Below are positions 7,199 through 16,037 of a stretch of DNA of 41,408 nucleotides, piece after piece; the stretch's first letter is position 1, and the number at the start of each line of letters is the position of its first letter. Origin of the DNA: an uncultured Holophagaceae bacterium (GTDB lineage Bacteria > Acidobacteriota > Holophagae > Holophagales > Holophagaceae); the NCBI GenBank assembly GCA_903843705.1, contig CAIMQW010000114.1:1-41408 (forward strand), read 5' to 3'. The notes under the pieces were generated by a model. The model made no database searches and had not been told where the DNA came from. It saw nothing but the letters and a program-made list of their open reading frames with translations. Position numbers and translations under genes: made by a program.

Positions 7199-8946
7199 GG
7201 CAACTCCTGAAGCAGTTGAAGCAGGGTTTCGCATTGCAAATCTTCCAGGGCGGCGAAGCGGGTGCGGTCGGGACCCACGGCCCCGAAGCGCCAGGATACT
7301 TCGGGACGGAGCACGGCGGCGGCCCGGAGGCAGCGGGCGTCGTCCACGGTGTCGCCCACGAAGACGATTTCCTCGGCCCGGAAGGCGTCGGCCAGTTGGA
7401 GGAGCCCGGCGGGTTCGGGCTTCCGGAGGTGCGGTGCGGCGTCGCACACCGCGGGCAGGCTGTAGTCCAGCACCTGCCAGGCCAGCACCAGCTCCTCGGG
7501 TGGGCGGCCCGTGAGCACGGCCAGCTCCCAGCCCGGGGCCTGCAGCTGGGTAAGGCTTGCAAGGGGCCGCTCCAGGCGGATGGTGTCGGCGTAGTGCTTC
7601 TGTACCACGACCTGGGCGACGGGCTCCAGGGCCTGCAGGCGGGCCTCCAGCTCCGGGAAGCCCCGGCCCGTGGCGGCTTCCACCAAACCCTGCAGGTCCA
7701 CGTCCCCGTGGACTTCGGCCAGGGCCAGGGCGCCGGCTGCGAGGCGGAAGTCATTGTTGAATCCCCCCGCCCGCTTGAAGGCGCGGTAGCTGGCATCGGA
7801 CCAGGGCAGGGCCGGGCGCAGCTCGGCCAGGGCCCGGGCCACGGCTTCCAGGAAGCTGCGGTCCGCGTCGATGAGCACGCCGTCGATGTCCAGCACGAGC
7901 AGGCGCCGCCGGGGCCGGGGGGCGGGGTCAGGCAGGACCGCTCCCAGCGCCGCCGCCACCCGCGCGGTGTCGGCTTCGGTGCCCAGGCTCACCCGGGCCG
8001 CGTCGGCGCCGGGCAGGCAGCGCACCTTGATGCCGACGGGCTCCAGCAGGGGGCTGGGGTTCGGGGTCACGTGCAGGAAGTTGCCAGCGCTGGGAGCCGC
8101 GCGGTGGGTGGTCAGCGCGGTGGCGAAGCGGTCACGGCGCTCGGGCAGGGCCCGCACCGCCGACTCGAAGGCCGGGGCGAAGTCCAGGGCCACATCCAGG
8201 GCCTCAAGGCTGGCGGAGGGAATGGAATAGGGCAGCTGCAGCGCGGCGAGGCGGCCGATGAGGGCGGGAGCGCCCACCAGGTAGCCAAGGCGCCAGGCCG
8301 CGGAGGCCAGGGCCTTGCTGAAGGTCCGCAACAGCACCAGGTTCGGATAGCGGTCCACGGCTAGGCGGTGGGTGGCAGGGGCGAACTCCGCGTAGGCCTC
8401 GTCGAGCACCACCAGCGGGGGATTCGGCCGAGCGGCGGCGGCCTCCAGCAGCGGCTCCAGCTCTGCCGGGGAGAGCCAGGCACCGGTCGGATTGTTGGGC
8501 AGGGTGAGCCAGAGCTGGCGGCAGTCGAGGGCTTGGAACCAGGGCTCCAGGGGGAAGCCCGTGCCCTGGGGAACCAGGCGCACCCGGCCGCCGTGGCGGC
8601 GCGCCAGCAGGGGATAGAGGCTGAAGCCGGGATCCGGGATGGCGACGGTGTCTCCCGAGGCGAGGCCCGCCAGGGCCACTAGGTCCAGCAGGGCGCCACT
8701 GGAGGGGCCCAGCAGAAGCCCCCCCGCCGGAGCCCCCAGGCGCTGGCGGAGCCGCTCGGTGAGCTCGCCCTGGCGCTCGGGGTAGACGTTGAAGGGTAGG
8801 GTCTGGAGCCGCGCCAGCAGGGCTTCCCGGGCAGTCTCAGGCCAGTCTGTGGGCAGCTCATTCATGTGCAGCCGCAGGCCCGCCGACGGTTCAGGCGGCC
8901 GCTGGTAGGCGGGCAGGTCGGCGAGATCAGGGCGGAGGTGGGGCAT
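7195..8946 (-). CDS. hisC: Histidinol-phosphate aminotransferase fused to a HAD-superfamily phosphatase
   Basis: Residues 1-340 are a PLP-dependent fold-type I aminotransferase of the HisC type. They show LPNNPTGAW near 149-157, LDEAYAEF near 181-188, the Schiff-base Lys211 in TFSKALAS, and the substrate-binding Arg of ARVSLG near 318. Residues 347-583 form a complete HAD hydrolase: motif I DIDGVLID (Asp353 and Asp355), motif II LTGRP (Thr479), motif III Lys509 in RKPEP, and motif IV GDTVDD (531-536). An inserted helical cap lies between motifs I and II, as in HAD subfamily I. HisC makes histidinol phosphate and the operon otherwise lacks a histidinol-phosphate phosphatase. I therefore infer that the HAD domain does that step, but its substrate is not visible in sequence. 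No frameshift or stop separates the halves. Confidence 0.9.
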   Translation of the reverse strand: MPHLRPDLADLPAYQRPPEPSAGLRLHMNELPTDWPETAREALLARLQTLPFNVYPERQGELTERLRQRLGAPAGGLLLGPSSGALLDLVALAGLASGDTVAIPDPGFSLYPLLARRHGGRVRLVPQGTGFPLEPWFQALDCRQLWLTLPNNPTGAWLSPAELEPLLEAAAARPNPPLVVLDEAYAEFAPATHRLAVDRYPNLVLLRTFSKALASAAWRLGYLVGAPALIGRLAALQLPYSIPSASLEALDVALDFAPAFESAVRALPERRDRFATALTTHRAAPSAGNFLHVTPNPSPLLEPVGIKVRCLPGADAARVSLGTEADTARVAAALGAVLPDPAPRPRRRLLVLDIDGVLIDADRSFLEAVARALAELRPALPWSDASYRAFKRAGGFNNDFRLAAGALALAEVHGDVDLQGLVEAATGRGFPELEARLQALEPVAQVVVQKHYADTIRLERPLASLTQLQAPGWELAVLTGRPPEELVLAWQVLDYSLPAVCDAAPHLRKPEPAGLLQLADAFRAEEIVFVGDTVDDARCLRAAAVLRPEVSWRFGAVGPDRTRFAALEDLQCETLLQLLQELP

Positions 8947-9028
8947 GGGGACTCAAGAGAAGGGTAGGAGGGTTCCAGGCCTTCAGGCCGGGAGAAGCGC
9001 GGGCACTCGGCAGGAGCAGGCGCGGCGC

Positions 9029-10366
9029 CTAGGGGCGGCGGTGGGCGCGGAGGCCTGCGCTGCGACCGTGGTGGGTGAGGCCCTCGGCCTCGGCGAGGCG
9101 CTGGACCCAGGGGGCCATGGCGGCGGCGTCACCCGCCGAGAGCCGCAGCAGGCTCTGGCGCTTGAGGAAGGTGGCCACGCCCAGGGGACTGGTGTAGCGG
9201 GCGCTGCGGTCCGTGGGCAGCACGTGGTTGGGACCGGCACCGTAGTCGCCGAAGGCTTCGGCGCTGGCGTCACCGATGAAGACGGCGCCCGCGGTGGTCA
9301 GGTCCGGCAGCCAGGCCTCGGGATCGCGGACGCAGAGCTCGAGGTGCTCGGGCGCCCAGGCCTGGGCTACGGCCACGGCCAGTTCCCGGGCCGCGCAGAC
9401 CAGCCGCCCGTGGGCCGCGAGGCTCTGCTCGAGGATCTCCCGCCGGGGCGAGGCTGCCACCCGGGCCTGCAGCTCGAGGGCCACGGCTTCCAGCAAGGTT
9501 CGATCGGAGCTTATAAGAACGGCGGCGGCGTCGGGGTCGTGCTCGGCCTGGGCCAGCAGGTCCTCGGCCAGCCAGGCGGGGTCGGCGCTGGCGTCGGCCA
9601 GCACCAGCAGCTCCGTGGGGCCTGCCAGGGCGTCGATGCCGCAGGTGCCGATGAGCTGCCGCTTGGCCTCGGCCACAAAGCGGTTGCCGGGGCCCGCGAT
9701 GAGGTCCACAGCGGGCTCGCCGTAGGCCAGCCAGCCCAGGGCCTGAGCGCCGCCGAAGGGGTAGAGCTCCGTGAGACCCAGCTCCGCCGCGCAGGCCAGG
9801 ACCAGGGGATCCACTCCCCAGGCGCCGGGCAGGGTGGCCTGGGGCTTGGGCGGCGTGACACCCACGATGCGGTGCACCCCGGCCACCTGGGCCGGGATGA
9901 CGGTCATGGCCAGGGTGGAGGGGTAGAAGGCCCGGCCCCCGGGGATGTAGACGCCGGCCGCCTGCATGGGGCACCAGCGCTCGCCCACGGTGCCGCCCTG
10001 GGGCAGGGGCAGCTCCAGGTCGCGCAGACAGCCGCGCTGGCCTTCGGCGAAGCGCCGCACGTTGCCGATCATCTCCCGCAGGGCGGCCATGAGATCCGGC
10101 TGGCGCTGGTCCAGGTCGGCGCGGGCGGCTTCCAGGGCCGAGCCCGGGATCTGCAGGGCGGACGGCTCAAGGCTGACGCAGTCGAGCTTGCGGGTCCAGG
10201 CCAGCACCGCTGGCAGCCCGTCGCGACGCACGTCCGCCAGGATGGCCGCGACGGCCTTCCGCGTGTCTTCCTCCATCCCCGCATTCCGGCCCAGAGAGGC
10301 CACCCACCCCGGGACTTGGGCCCGGTCGATCAGGTTAGTGATTGGGATGAAGTAACACCTATACAC
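9029..10366 (-). CDS. hisD: Histidinol dehydrogenase
   Basis: Zinc- and NAD-dependent enzyme that oxidises histidinol to histidine in two steps. About 445 residues with the family motifs GVYIPGGRAFYPST near 140 and IAGPGNRFVAEAKRQL near 225. Zinc and catalytic residues lie in GPTELLVLAD and AEHDPDA, then PEHLEL and GPNHVLPT near the end. The start is uncertain: GTG at 10366 fits the family's N-terminus, but its only nearby GAGG sits too close. The next in-frame options (GTG 10303, ATG 10279) remove conserved helix. It is the first his gene, 68 bases after lpxC, so it may be read from its own promoter or through from lpxC. Confidence 0.94.
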   Translation of the reverse strand: MYRCYFIPITNLIDRAQVPGWVASLGRNAGMEEDTRKAVAAILADVRRDGLPAVLAWTRKLDCVSLEPSALQIPGSALEAARADLDQRQPDLMAALREMIGNVRRFAEGQRGCLRDLELPLPQGGTVGERWCPMQAAGVYIPGGRAFYPSTLAMTVIPAQVAGVHRIVGVTPPKPQATLPGAWGVDPLVLACAAELGLTELYPFGGAQALGWLAYGEPAVDLIAGPGNRFVAEAKRQLIGTCGIDALAGPTELLVLADASADPAWLAEDLLAQAEHDPDAAAVLISSDRTLLEAVALELQARVAASPRREILEQSLAAHGRLVCAARELAVAVAQAWAPEHLELCVRDPEAWLPDLTTAGAVFIGDASAEAFGDYGAGPNHVLPTDRSARYTSPLGVATFLKRQSLLRLSAGDAAAMAPWVQRLAEAEGLTHHGRSAGLRAHRRP

Positions 10367-10434
10367 CTCGGAGGTGAAGAGCTAAGTCTGCCCGATTCAC
10401 GCCGGGAGCACAACCTGAAATACCGTGGGTCCGC

Positions 10435-11343
10435 TCAGGCGGGCTGGGCGACCAGGGGGTGGAAGAAGCGGCGCACGTTGGCGGGCTTGGCGTCTTCGGT
10501 CCACTCCCAGCAGGCGGGATTGGCCAGGATGGCCTGGGTGAGGGCGACGTGCAGGGCGTGGCCGGCGGCATGGGCCTCCACGAGACCCAGCAGCGGCGCA
10601 CCCAGCAGGGCGAGATCACCGACGAGGTCCAGCATCTTGTGGCGGACGGCTTCGTCTTCGAAGCGCAGGGACTCGTTCAGGGGGCCATCGGCGCCAAAGA
10701 CCACGGCGTTGTCGAGGCTGCCACCCAGCGCGAGGCCACGGGCACGCATCAGATCAATCTCCTGCTCCATGCAGAAGGTGCGGGCGGCGCTCAGCTCCCG
10801 GCGGTACTTCTCCGGGGTGAGGCTCAGCTCGCGGCTCTGGCGGCCCAGGGCGGGCACGGGGAAGTCGATGACATAGCGAAGGCGGAAGCCGTCAAAGGGC
10901 AGGACGCGGATCCAGCGGTCGCCGTTGCGGACCTCGACGGGTTGGGTGATCTTCAGGAAGCGGCGGCGGCCTTCCAGGGACTTGGAACCGGCCCGCAGGA
11001 TGGCTTCGACCCAGGGGGCGGCGCTGCCGTCCAGGATGGGGAGTTCTTCGGCGTCCACTTCGATGCGGAGGTGCTCGACCTCCAGGCCCATGAGGGCGGA
11101 CAGGAGGTGCTCCACGGTCTGGAGCCGCACGCCGTCCTTGACCAGGGTGGTGGCCAGGACCAGGTCACCGGCTAGCGCCGCCTTGGCGGGGATCTCGGTG
11201 CCTGTGGGCAGATGAACGAAGACCAGGCCCGAGGGCGCGGCCACGGGTACCAGGCGCACGGTGCAGGGCCGGTTGCCGTGCAGGCCGTGGCCCGAGATCG
11301 TGATCTCGCGGCTCAGGGTCTGGGGCGTGGCACTGCGGGGCAT
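10435..11343 (-). CDS. lpxC: UDP-3-O-acyl-N-acetylglucosamine deacetylase
   Basis: Zinc amidase that commits UDP-GlcNAc to lipid A synthesis. Its presence shows an LPS-bearing outer membrane. The 302-residue product shows the zinc ligands His79 in TVEHLLSAL and His235/Asp239 in RHKMLDLVGDLALLG. The general acid His lies in AAGHALH near 262. GAGG eight bases upstream selects ATG 11343 over an in-frame TTG at 11370. It lies between ispD and the histidine operon on the same strand. Confidence 0.96.
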   Translation of the reverse strand: MPRSATPQTLSREITISGHGLHGNRPCTVRLVPVAAPSGLVFVHLPTGTEIPAKAALAGDLVLATTLVKDGVRLQTVEHLLSALMGLEVEHLRIEVDAEELPILDGSAAPWVEAILRAGSKSLEGRRRFLKITQPVEVRNGDRWIRVLPFDGFRLRYVIDFPVPALGRQSRELSLTPEKYRRELSAARTFCMEQEIDLMRARGLALGGSLDNAVVFGADGPLNESLRFEDEAVRHKMLDLVGDLALLGAPLLGLVEAHAAGHALHVALTQAILANPACWEWTEDAKPANVRRFFHPLVAQPA

Positions 11344-11458
11344 GAGAACCTCAGCAGGTTCCTTAGCCAATCTTATGCCAATATCTAAATCAAATTATTG
11401 CATGATTTAATTTAGATGTATCAAAAGAGAATTGTGGGGTTTGAACTACACAGTGTGG
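11344..11458 (-). promoter_or_regulatory. AT-rich lpxC leader with 8-bp palindrome arms
   Basis: The 115 bases between the ispD stop and the lpxC start are strikingly AT-rich against the GC-rich flanks. Arms ATCTAAAT (11383-11390) and ATTTAGAT (11410-11417) can form a weak hairpin or serve as a dyad operator. A promoter for lpxC-his is likely here by composition, but I cannot place a convincing -35/-10 pair. Confidence 0.35.
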
Positions 11459-12163
11459 TTAGCGGGGGCGGGCCCGCTCCCAGTCTTCGGGGGTGGTCAG
11501 CTTCAGGTTGGAGCTGGGGCTGGGGATCAGTTTCACCGCCAGACCCAGGCGCTCCAGGAGCGCCACATCGTCGGTGCCTGTGAAACCGTCCCGCTCGGCG
11601 GCCTCGAAGACCCTCAGCCAGGTGGCGAGTCGGGCGATCTGGGGGGTCTGAGCCCGGAAGAACTCCTCCCGGGGCTCCGTGCCCAGCACCCGGCCGGTGC
11701 TATCCACCCGCTTGAGGGTGTCCGTGGAGGGCTCCCCTAGCAGGGTGCCATCGAACTGGTTCAGGGCTGCCAGGGCTTCCCAGAGCTGGGCTGTAGGCGG
11801 GAAGGGGCGCACGGCGTCATGGATCATCACTGGCGCGAGGGGCTGGTCCGGCAGGGAGAGGAGGGCGGCCCACACGGACTGCTGGCGAGAATCGCCGCCG
11901 GGGACCACGGTGCAGGGCACCCGGAAGGGCCAGCTGCGGGCTTCCTCGAGATGGGACTCGGGTACGGCCAGGGCGATCCCGGCCAGGGGGGGCATGCCCG
12001 GGGCCAGGAAGGCCTCCACCGTGACCTGGAGCAGGGGCCGGCCATCCCAGTCCCGAAACTGCTTGGGCACACCGCCCCCCATGCGCACGCCCCTGCCGCC
12101 GGCAGGGATCACCAGGAAGGGCCGGAGGGCCTCAGCGCTGACGGGTGATGAAGGGCTCGACAC
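11459..12163 (-). CDS. ispD: 2-C-methyl-D-erythritol 4-phosphate cytidylyltransferase
   Basis: MEP-pathway enzyme that makes CDP-methylerythritol on the way to isoprenoids. The CTP-binding N-terminus FLVIPAGGRGVRMGGGVPKQF has the glycine-rich loop with Arg and Lys. The MIHDAVRPF, GTEPREEFFRAQTPQ and GFTGTDDVALLE motifs are all present. The start is one of two adjacent GTG codons (12166, 12163). AAGGA ends two or five bases before them and the gene overlaps the end of the RlpA-like gene by about 32 bases. The 234-residue length is normal. ispF is not adjacent. Confidence 0.92.
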   Translation of the reverse strand: MSSPSSPVSAEALRPFLVIPAGGRGVRMGGGVPKQFRDWDGRPLLQVTVEAFLAPGMPPLAGIALAVPESHLEEARSWPFRVPCTVVPGGDSRQQSVWAALLSLPDQPLAPVMIHDAVRPFPPTAQLWEALAALNQFDGTLLGEPSTDTLKRVDSTGRVLGTEPREEFFRAQTPQIARLATWLRVFEAAERDGFTGTDDVALLERLGLAVKLIPSPSSNLKLTTPEDWERARPR

Positions 12164-12851
12164 CACGGTCCTTGAGGAGCTTGGCGATCTGCTCGGCGGA
12201 CTGCTCGGCGTCCTGGCGGCTGGTGAAGCTGCCCACCCGGACGCGCTTCACCGTCAGACCCCCGCGGGTGGTGACTCCCTGGAGGGAGACCTCGCCAAAG
12301 GTGTTTTCAAGTTCGTGCCTAAGTGCCTCGATATTCTTGGGATTGGAAAGTGCGGCCACCTGCACGACGTAGGGGTTAGCCTTGTCGAAGGCCGGATCCA
12401 GTGCCACGGGCAGGCCCATGGCATCCACGGTGCGGAGGCGGATGCGGGTGGTGCCGACACCCAGGAAGCCGAGTTCCTTGGCGCCGCGCATGGAGAGGTC
12501 GAGGATGCGGCCCTTTGTGAAGGGACCCCGGTCGTTCACCCGCAACACGGTGCGTTTGCGGTTTTCCAGGTTCTCCACTTCCACGAAGCTGCCCAGGGGC
12601 AGGGTGCGGTGGGCGCAGGTGAACTGCTCAGGATCGAAGATCTCGCCGTTGGCTGTGGGCCGCCCAGCAAAGCCGTCGTCAGCACCGCCATACCAGCTGG
12701 CCTGACCCTCTTCCATGTAGGGCTGACCCTCGGCAGCGCCGGGGCCGCGGGAACCCGCCGGCGTGGGTGCCCAGGCCACGGGAGGCCGGGTGCAGTGTAG
12801 GGTGAAGCTGAGCGCCACCAGCGCCGCCAAGCCAGGCATGGGCAGACGCAT
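12132..12851 (-). CDS. rlpA: RlpA-like septal ring lipoprotein with SPOR domain
   Basis: The lipoprotein signal runs from MRLPMPGL to a lipobox-like TLHC near residue 19, so the protein is probably outer-membrane anchored. Residues about 45-135 are a double-psi beta-barrel: QASWYGG, the AHRTLPLG His and the VNDRGPF Asp are the residues associated with peptidoglycan lytic transglycosylase activity in RlpA. The last 80 residues (NPYVVQVAAL to ITRQR) are a SPOR domain, which binds denuded glycan at division sites. The ATG at 12851 has AGGA just upstream. The gene shares about 32 bases with ispD, which suggests coupling. Confidence 0.88.
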   Translation of the reverse strand: MRLPMPGLAALVALSFTLHCTRPPVAWAPTPAGSRGPGAAEGQPYMEEGQASWYGGADDGFAGRPTANGEIFDPEQFTCAHRTLPLGSFVEVENLENRKRTVLRVNDRGPFTKGRILDLSMRGAKELGFLGVGTTRIRLRTVDAMGLPVALDPAFDKANPYVVQVAALSNPKNIEALRHELENTFGEVSLQGVTTRGGLTVKRVRVGSFTSRQDAEQSAEQIAKLLKDRGVEPFITRQR

Positions 12852-13108
12852 GATCCTGAGGAAGCCACCTTTCCCAAGTTCCACCGGCGTTGGAGGGTCA
12901 AAGGCGACCTGGATCTCGTGGATCCACGACACGCACGCCTGACTCCAATTGGTTGGATGGAAGAGGGACAGCATCGGACTCCACAAAGATCAGTCGGCCC
13001 AAAATTATAGGTCCAACTCGTATACATACACAGTATCGGCAATCGACCCCGTTTGTAAAGGATCGATAATCTCAATAGCCATATATCTAGCGATGGTCGC
13101 GTTTAGAC
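12852..13108 (-). promoter_or_regulatory. Intergenic region with candidate sigma-70 promoter for rlpA-ispD-lpxC
   Basis: No gene is visible in these 257 bases. The half nearest 13,108 is AT-rich. On the minus strand a perfect TATAAT (13005-13010) stands upstream of rlpA, though its -35 is poor. A second candidate further up has TTTACA and GATACT separated by 16 bases. Either could drive the rlpA-ispD-lpxC-his block. The call rests on motif appearance alone. Confidence 0.4.
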
Positions 13109-14782
13109 TTATTGCCGATCGGGTATCTGGGCCACCCGGAAGGGCTTCGGCCGGTTCCCTTCGACCAGGAAGGGGGCGGGCAGACTCTGGGCCGCCGCCT
13201 TGGCCGCCGCTTCGGAGCCGTACGAGCCCAGGAAGATCTGGTAGCAGGTCCGCCCATCCCGCATCGCCATTGGCACGATGAACAGGTCCGGGTCCTGCTT
13301 GTTCAGCAGCTCTGCGGCCTGTTGAATGGTGCCTCCCTGGCAGGCGATCTCTAGGCGGAGCGTCCACCGACCCTGCAGGAGCTCCCGCTGGGCGGTGCCC
13401 TCGGCGATGGCCTGCTTCCAGTTGCCCTGGGCGATGGTCTGGAGCCGCTGGGACTTGGAGGCAGGGCCACTGGCCACGGGCGGGGCCGGCTTGGCGGGCT
13501 CCGGGGCGGCCTTAGGCGCCACGACCGGGGTCGGAGCGGGCTTGGAGGCTTCAGGCGCCGGTGCGGGCTTCGCGGCTTCGGGCGCCGGGTCTGCCGGAGC
13601 GGGCGCTGCGGGGGGTGGCGTGGGCTTGGGGACCGGGGCCGGTTCCTCCTTGGGCGCAGGGGCCGCTGCGGCCCGGGGGGCCCGGGACCACTTGTACCCG
13701 CCCCAGAGGCCCAGGCCGACCAGGGGAATGAGGAGGAAGAGCAGCCAGCTTCGCCGGGCCGGTGGCGCAGTATCGGCCTCGAGGGCGTCCGCAGCCGGAG
13801 GTTCTTCCAGGCCAACCTCGGCTTCATGCTGGATGGGCATGGCGGGCTCCGGCGGGGCCAGAGGTTCCGGTACCGTCAGGAGAGGCTCCTCGAGCTCATC
13901 CTCGGGGCCCAGGTTCGGGAGTTCCGGGGGCGCCAGGCTTACTTCCTGAGTGGTGTAGGGGGTGGAGGCGGGCTCGTCCATCGGCTGAGGCGCGGCGGGC
14001 GGTTCCTCCGCCAGCAGGGGCTCGGGGGCGGACTCCGGCTCAGGCAGGGCCGGGGAGATGGTTGTTTCCGCGGGTTCCAGGGCCCGCTCCAGGGCACTCC
14101 GGTCCAGGGGGGGCAGCTCATGGAGGCGCGCCCAGCCCATTTCCCGGAGGAACAGGATGAAGGCGCCCAGGCGGAAGGGTTCCACGCTGGTCTCCCGGCT
14201 CAGCTCCAGGAGGGTCCGGGTGCCGTCCAGGAGGCCCGGCAGCTTGGCCAGGTCCGCGGGCAGGGTGAAGTCCTGCAGGCGCCGGGTCTCCAGGACCACG
14301 ACCTGGTTAAGGGGGCCCAGCTCTTCCAGCATGAGCTCCCGGTCGCTGAGGGCCAGCACCCCAGCCAGCAGCATGGCCGGCGTATCGAAGGGCAGGCGCA
14401 CGGTGCGGGCGTCGAGTTCCCGGGCCTGGAAGGCAGGAGCCTCGACGGTGGCTGCGAGGCAGGTGCCGACCACGCGCTCCACCTGGCCCTTGGCCACGGC
14501 CAGCAGGTCCCGCTGGGTGATGAAGCCCATCTCGATGAGGTTCTTGCCGATGGACATGGCCGGGTTGAGGTTGGCCATGGCGTAGTCAAGCTGGGCCTGG
14601 GTGATCTTCCCCCGCTCCACCAGCAGGTGGGTGAGGCGATCCAGGGGGTCCGTGCTGGTGGCGAAGACGATGTCCCCGGCCTCCATATAGATTGTGCGCT
14701 TCGGCTCCTCGCCCAGAACCCAGAGTCCGGTAGACCGGGACCGCTGGCGTTCGAAGAGATCCTTCAGGGCAGGAAGACTCAT
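13109..14782 (-). CDS. DUF4388 (PATAN)-like protein with membrane segment and C-terminal SPOR domain
   Basis: About 557 residues. The N-terminal 100 residues resemble DUF4388/[22 protein letters not shown], then [15 protein letters not shown] and [11 protein letters not shown]. This family occurs in regulators of gliding and predatory bacteria. A helical region to about 230 is followed by an acidic Pro/Glu-rich linker. One membrane helix follows ([18 protein letters not shown], near 345), then an Ala/Pro/Lys-rich linker and a terminal SPOR domain ([12 protein letters not shown] to FRVAQIP). The topology puts the PATAN part in the cytoplasm and SPOR in the periplasm, so it could link a cytoplasmic signal to septal peptidoglycan. 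ATG 14782 overlaps the tyrS stop as ATGA, so the two are probably coupled. Function is unknown. Confidence 0.75.
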   Translation of the reverse strand: MSLPALKDLFERQRSRSTGLWVLGEEPKRTIYMEAGDIVFATSTDPLDRLTHLLVERGKITQAQLDYAMANLNPAMSIGKNLIEMGFITQRDLLAVAKGQVERVVGTCLAATVEAPAFQARELDARTVRLPFDTPAMLLAGVLALSDRELMLEELGPLNQVVVLETRRLQDFTLPADLAKLPGLLDGTRTLLELSRETSVEPFRLGAFILFLREMGWARLHELPPLDRSALERALEPAETTISPALPEPESAPEPLLAEEPPAAPQPMDEPASTPYTTQEVSLAPPELPNLGPEDELEEPLLTVPEPLAPPEPAMPIQHEAEVGLEEPPAADALEADTAPPARRSWLLFLLIPLVGLGLWGGYKWSRAPRAAAAPAPKEEPAPVPKPTPPPAAPAPADPAPEAAKPAPAPEASKPAPTPVVAPKAAPEPAKPAPPVASGPASKSQRLQTIAQGNWKQAIAEGTAQRELLQGRWTLRLEIACQGGTIQQAAELLNKQDPDLFIVPMAMRDGRTCYQIFLGSYGSEAAAKAAAQSLPAPFLVEGNRPKPFRVAQIPDRQ

Positions 14783-15978
14783 GAGACCACCCATCGCTCT
14801 AACTTGAGTTTACCGACTTTGACCAGCAGGGACTGGCCCGGGACCAGCACCAGGCGCAGGGCTGGGTCCACGGCCTTGGTGCCGTCCAGGCTCACGGCAC
14901 CCTGGCCGATGAGGCGCTCGGCCTCCTTGCGGCTGGCGGCCAGGCCCCGGTCCACCAGGAGGCGGGCCAGGGGCAGTGCCCCGTCGGTGGGGGCCATGGG
15001 GATCTCCGGGGCCTGCTCCTGGCTGCGCTCCGAGAAGCGGCGCACCCAGCGGTCCTGGGCCTCCTGGCCGGCGGCCTCGCCATGGAAGTCAGCCACAATG
15101 CGCCGGGCCAGGCCCTTCTTGGCATCCATGGGGTGGCCCTGCTTCAGGGCACCGATCTCTGGGGGCAGCAGGTCCGTGAGCAGCAGATACCAGTCCCACA
15201 TGAGCTTGTCGCTGACGCTCATGGCCTTGCCGAACTGGGTGTCGGGGTCCTCCAGGAAGCCGATGTAGTTGCCCATGGACTTGGACATCTTCTCCACGCC
15301 GTCCAGGCCCACCAGCAGGGGCACCGTCAGCACCACCTGGGGCTTCTGGCCCGAGGCCTCCATGAGGATCCGGCCCTGCATGAGGTTGAACAGCTGGTCG
15401 TTGCCGCCCAGCTCCACGTCGGCCTCCAGGGCCACGCTGTCGTAGGCCTGGCTCATAGGGTAGAGCAGTTCGTGCATGGAGATGGGCTCGCGGGCCTCCA
15501 GGCGCTTGGCGAAGTCGTTGCGCTCCAGCATCTGCGCCAGGGTGAAGCGGGAGGCCAGGCGGATCCACTGCTCCCCCCGGAAGTCCCCGAACCACTCGCT
15601 GTTGAACCGGACCTTGGTCTTTTCGGGATCCAGGATCTTGAAGACCTGGTGCTTGTAGGTCTCGGCATTGGCCAGAACTTCCTCCCGCGTGAGGGGCGGG
15701 CGGGTGGCCTTCTTGCCGGTGGGATCCCCGATGAGCCCCGTGAAGTCGCCGATCAGGAAGGTGACCTCGTGGCCAAGCTTCTGGAACTGGGCCATCTTGC
15801 GGATGAGCACACCGTGGCCCAGGTGCAGGTCCGGGGCCGTGGGGTCGAAGCCGGCCTTGATGCGCAAAGGCCGCCCTTCTTTGAGCTTGGCCTCCAGTTG
15901 CTCCAGCTTGTGGCAGGTCACCGTGCCCTTCGTGAGCAAGGCCATGGCAGCAGATACGGATCCGGAAGCAGCAGTCAT
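14779..15978 (-). CDS. tyrS: Tyrosyl-tRNA synthetase
   Basis: Class I synthetase that charges tRNA-Tyr. The HIGH motif is HLGH (about residues 52-55 in [14 protein letters not shown]) and the KMSKS motif is intact ([13 protein letters not shown]). A C-terminal S4-like RNA-binding domain ([20 protein letters not shown]) is present. About 399 residues. The layout matches the TyrZ-like branch rather than the enterobacterial enzyme. ATG 15978 is preferred. A later ATG at 15945 has no ribosome site, and longer frames reach into the next gene. The last four bases overlap the DUF4388 gene. Confidence 0.95.
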   Translation of the reverse strand: MTAASGSVSAAMALLTKGTVTCHKLEQLEAKLKEGRPLRIKAGFDPTAPDLHLGHGVLIRKMAQFQKLGHEVTFLIGDFTGLIGDPTGKKATRPPLTREEVLANAETYKHQVFKILDPEKTKVRFNSEWFGDFRGEQWIRLASRFTLAQMLERNDFAKRLEAREPISMHELLYPMSQAYDSVALEADVELGGNDQLFNLMQGRILMEASGQKPQVVLTVPLLVGLDGVEKMSKSMGNYIGFLEDPDTQFGKAMSVSDKLMWDWYLLLTDLLPPEIGALKQGHPMDAKKGLARRIVADFHGEAAGQEAQDRWVRRFSERSQEQAPEIPMAPTDGALPLARLLVDRGLAASRKEAERLIGQGAVSLDGTKAVDPALRLVLVPGQSLLVKVGKLKLERWVVS

Positions 15979-16037
15979 GCCTGAATCTTGGCGGAAAATC
16001 CCCGCAGGCTCAATGCTGATCGCAGGGTGGTCCAACC

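Noticed and set aside
8945..10876. 643-codon plus-strand frame
   Set aside because: Shadow of hisD and lpxC on the other strand with Gly/Gln/Val-rich composition.
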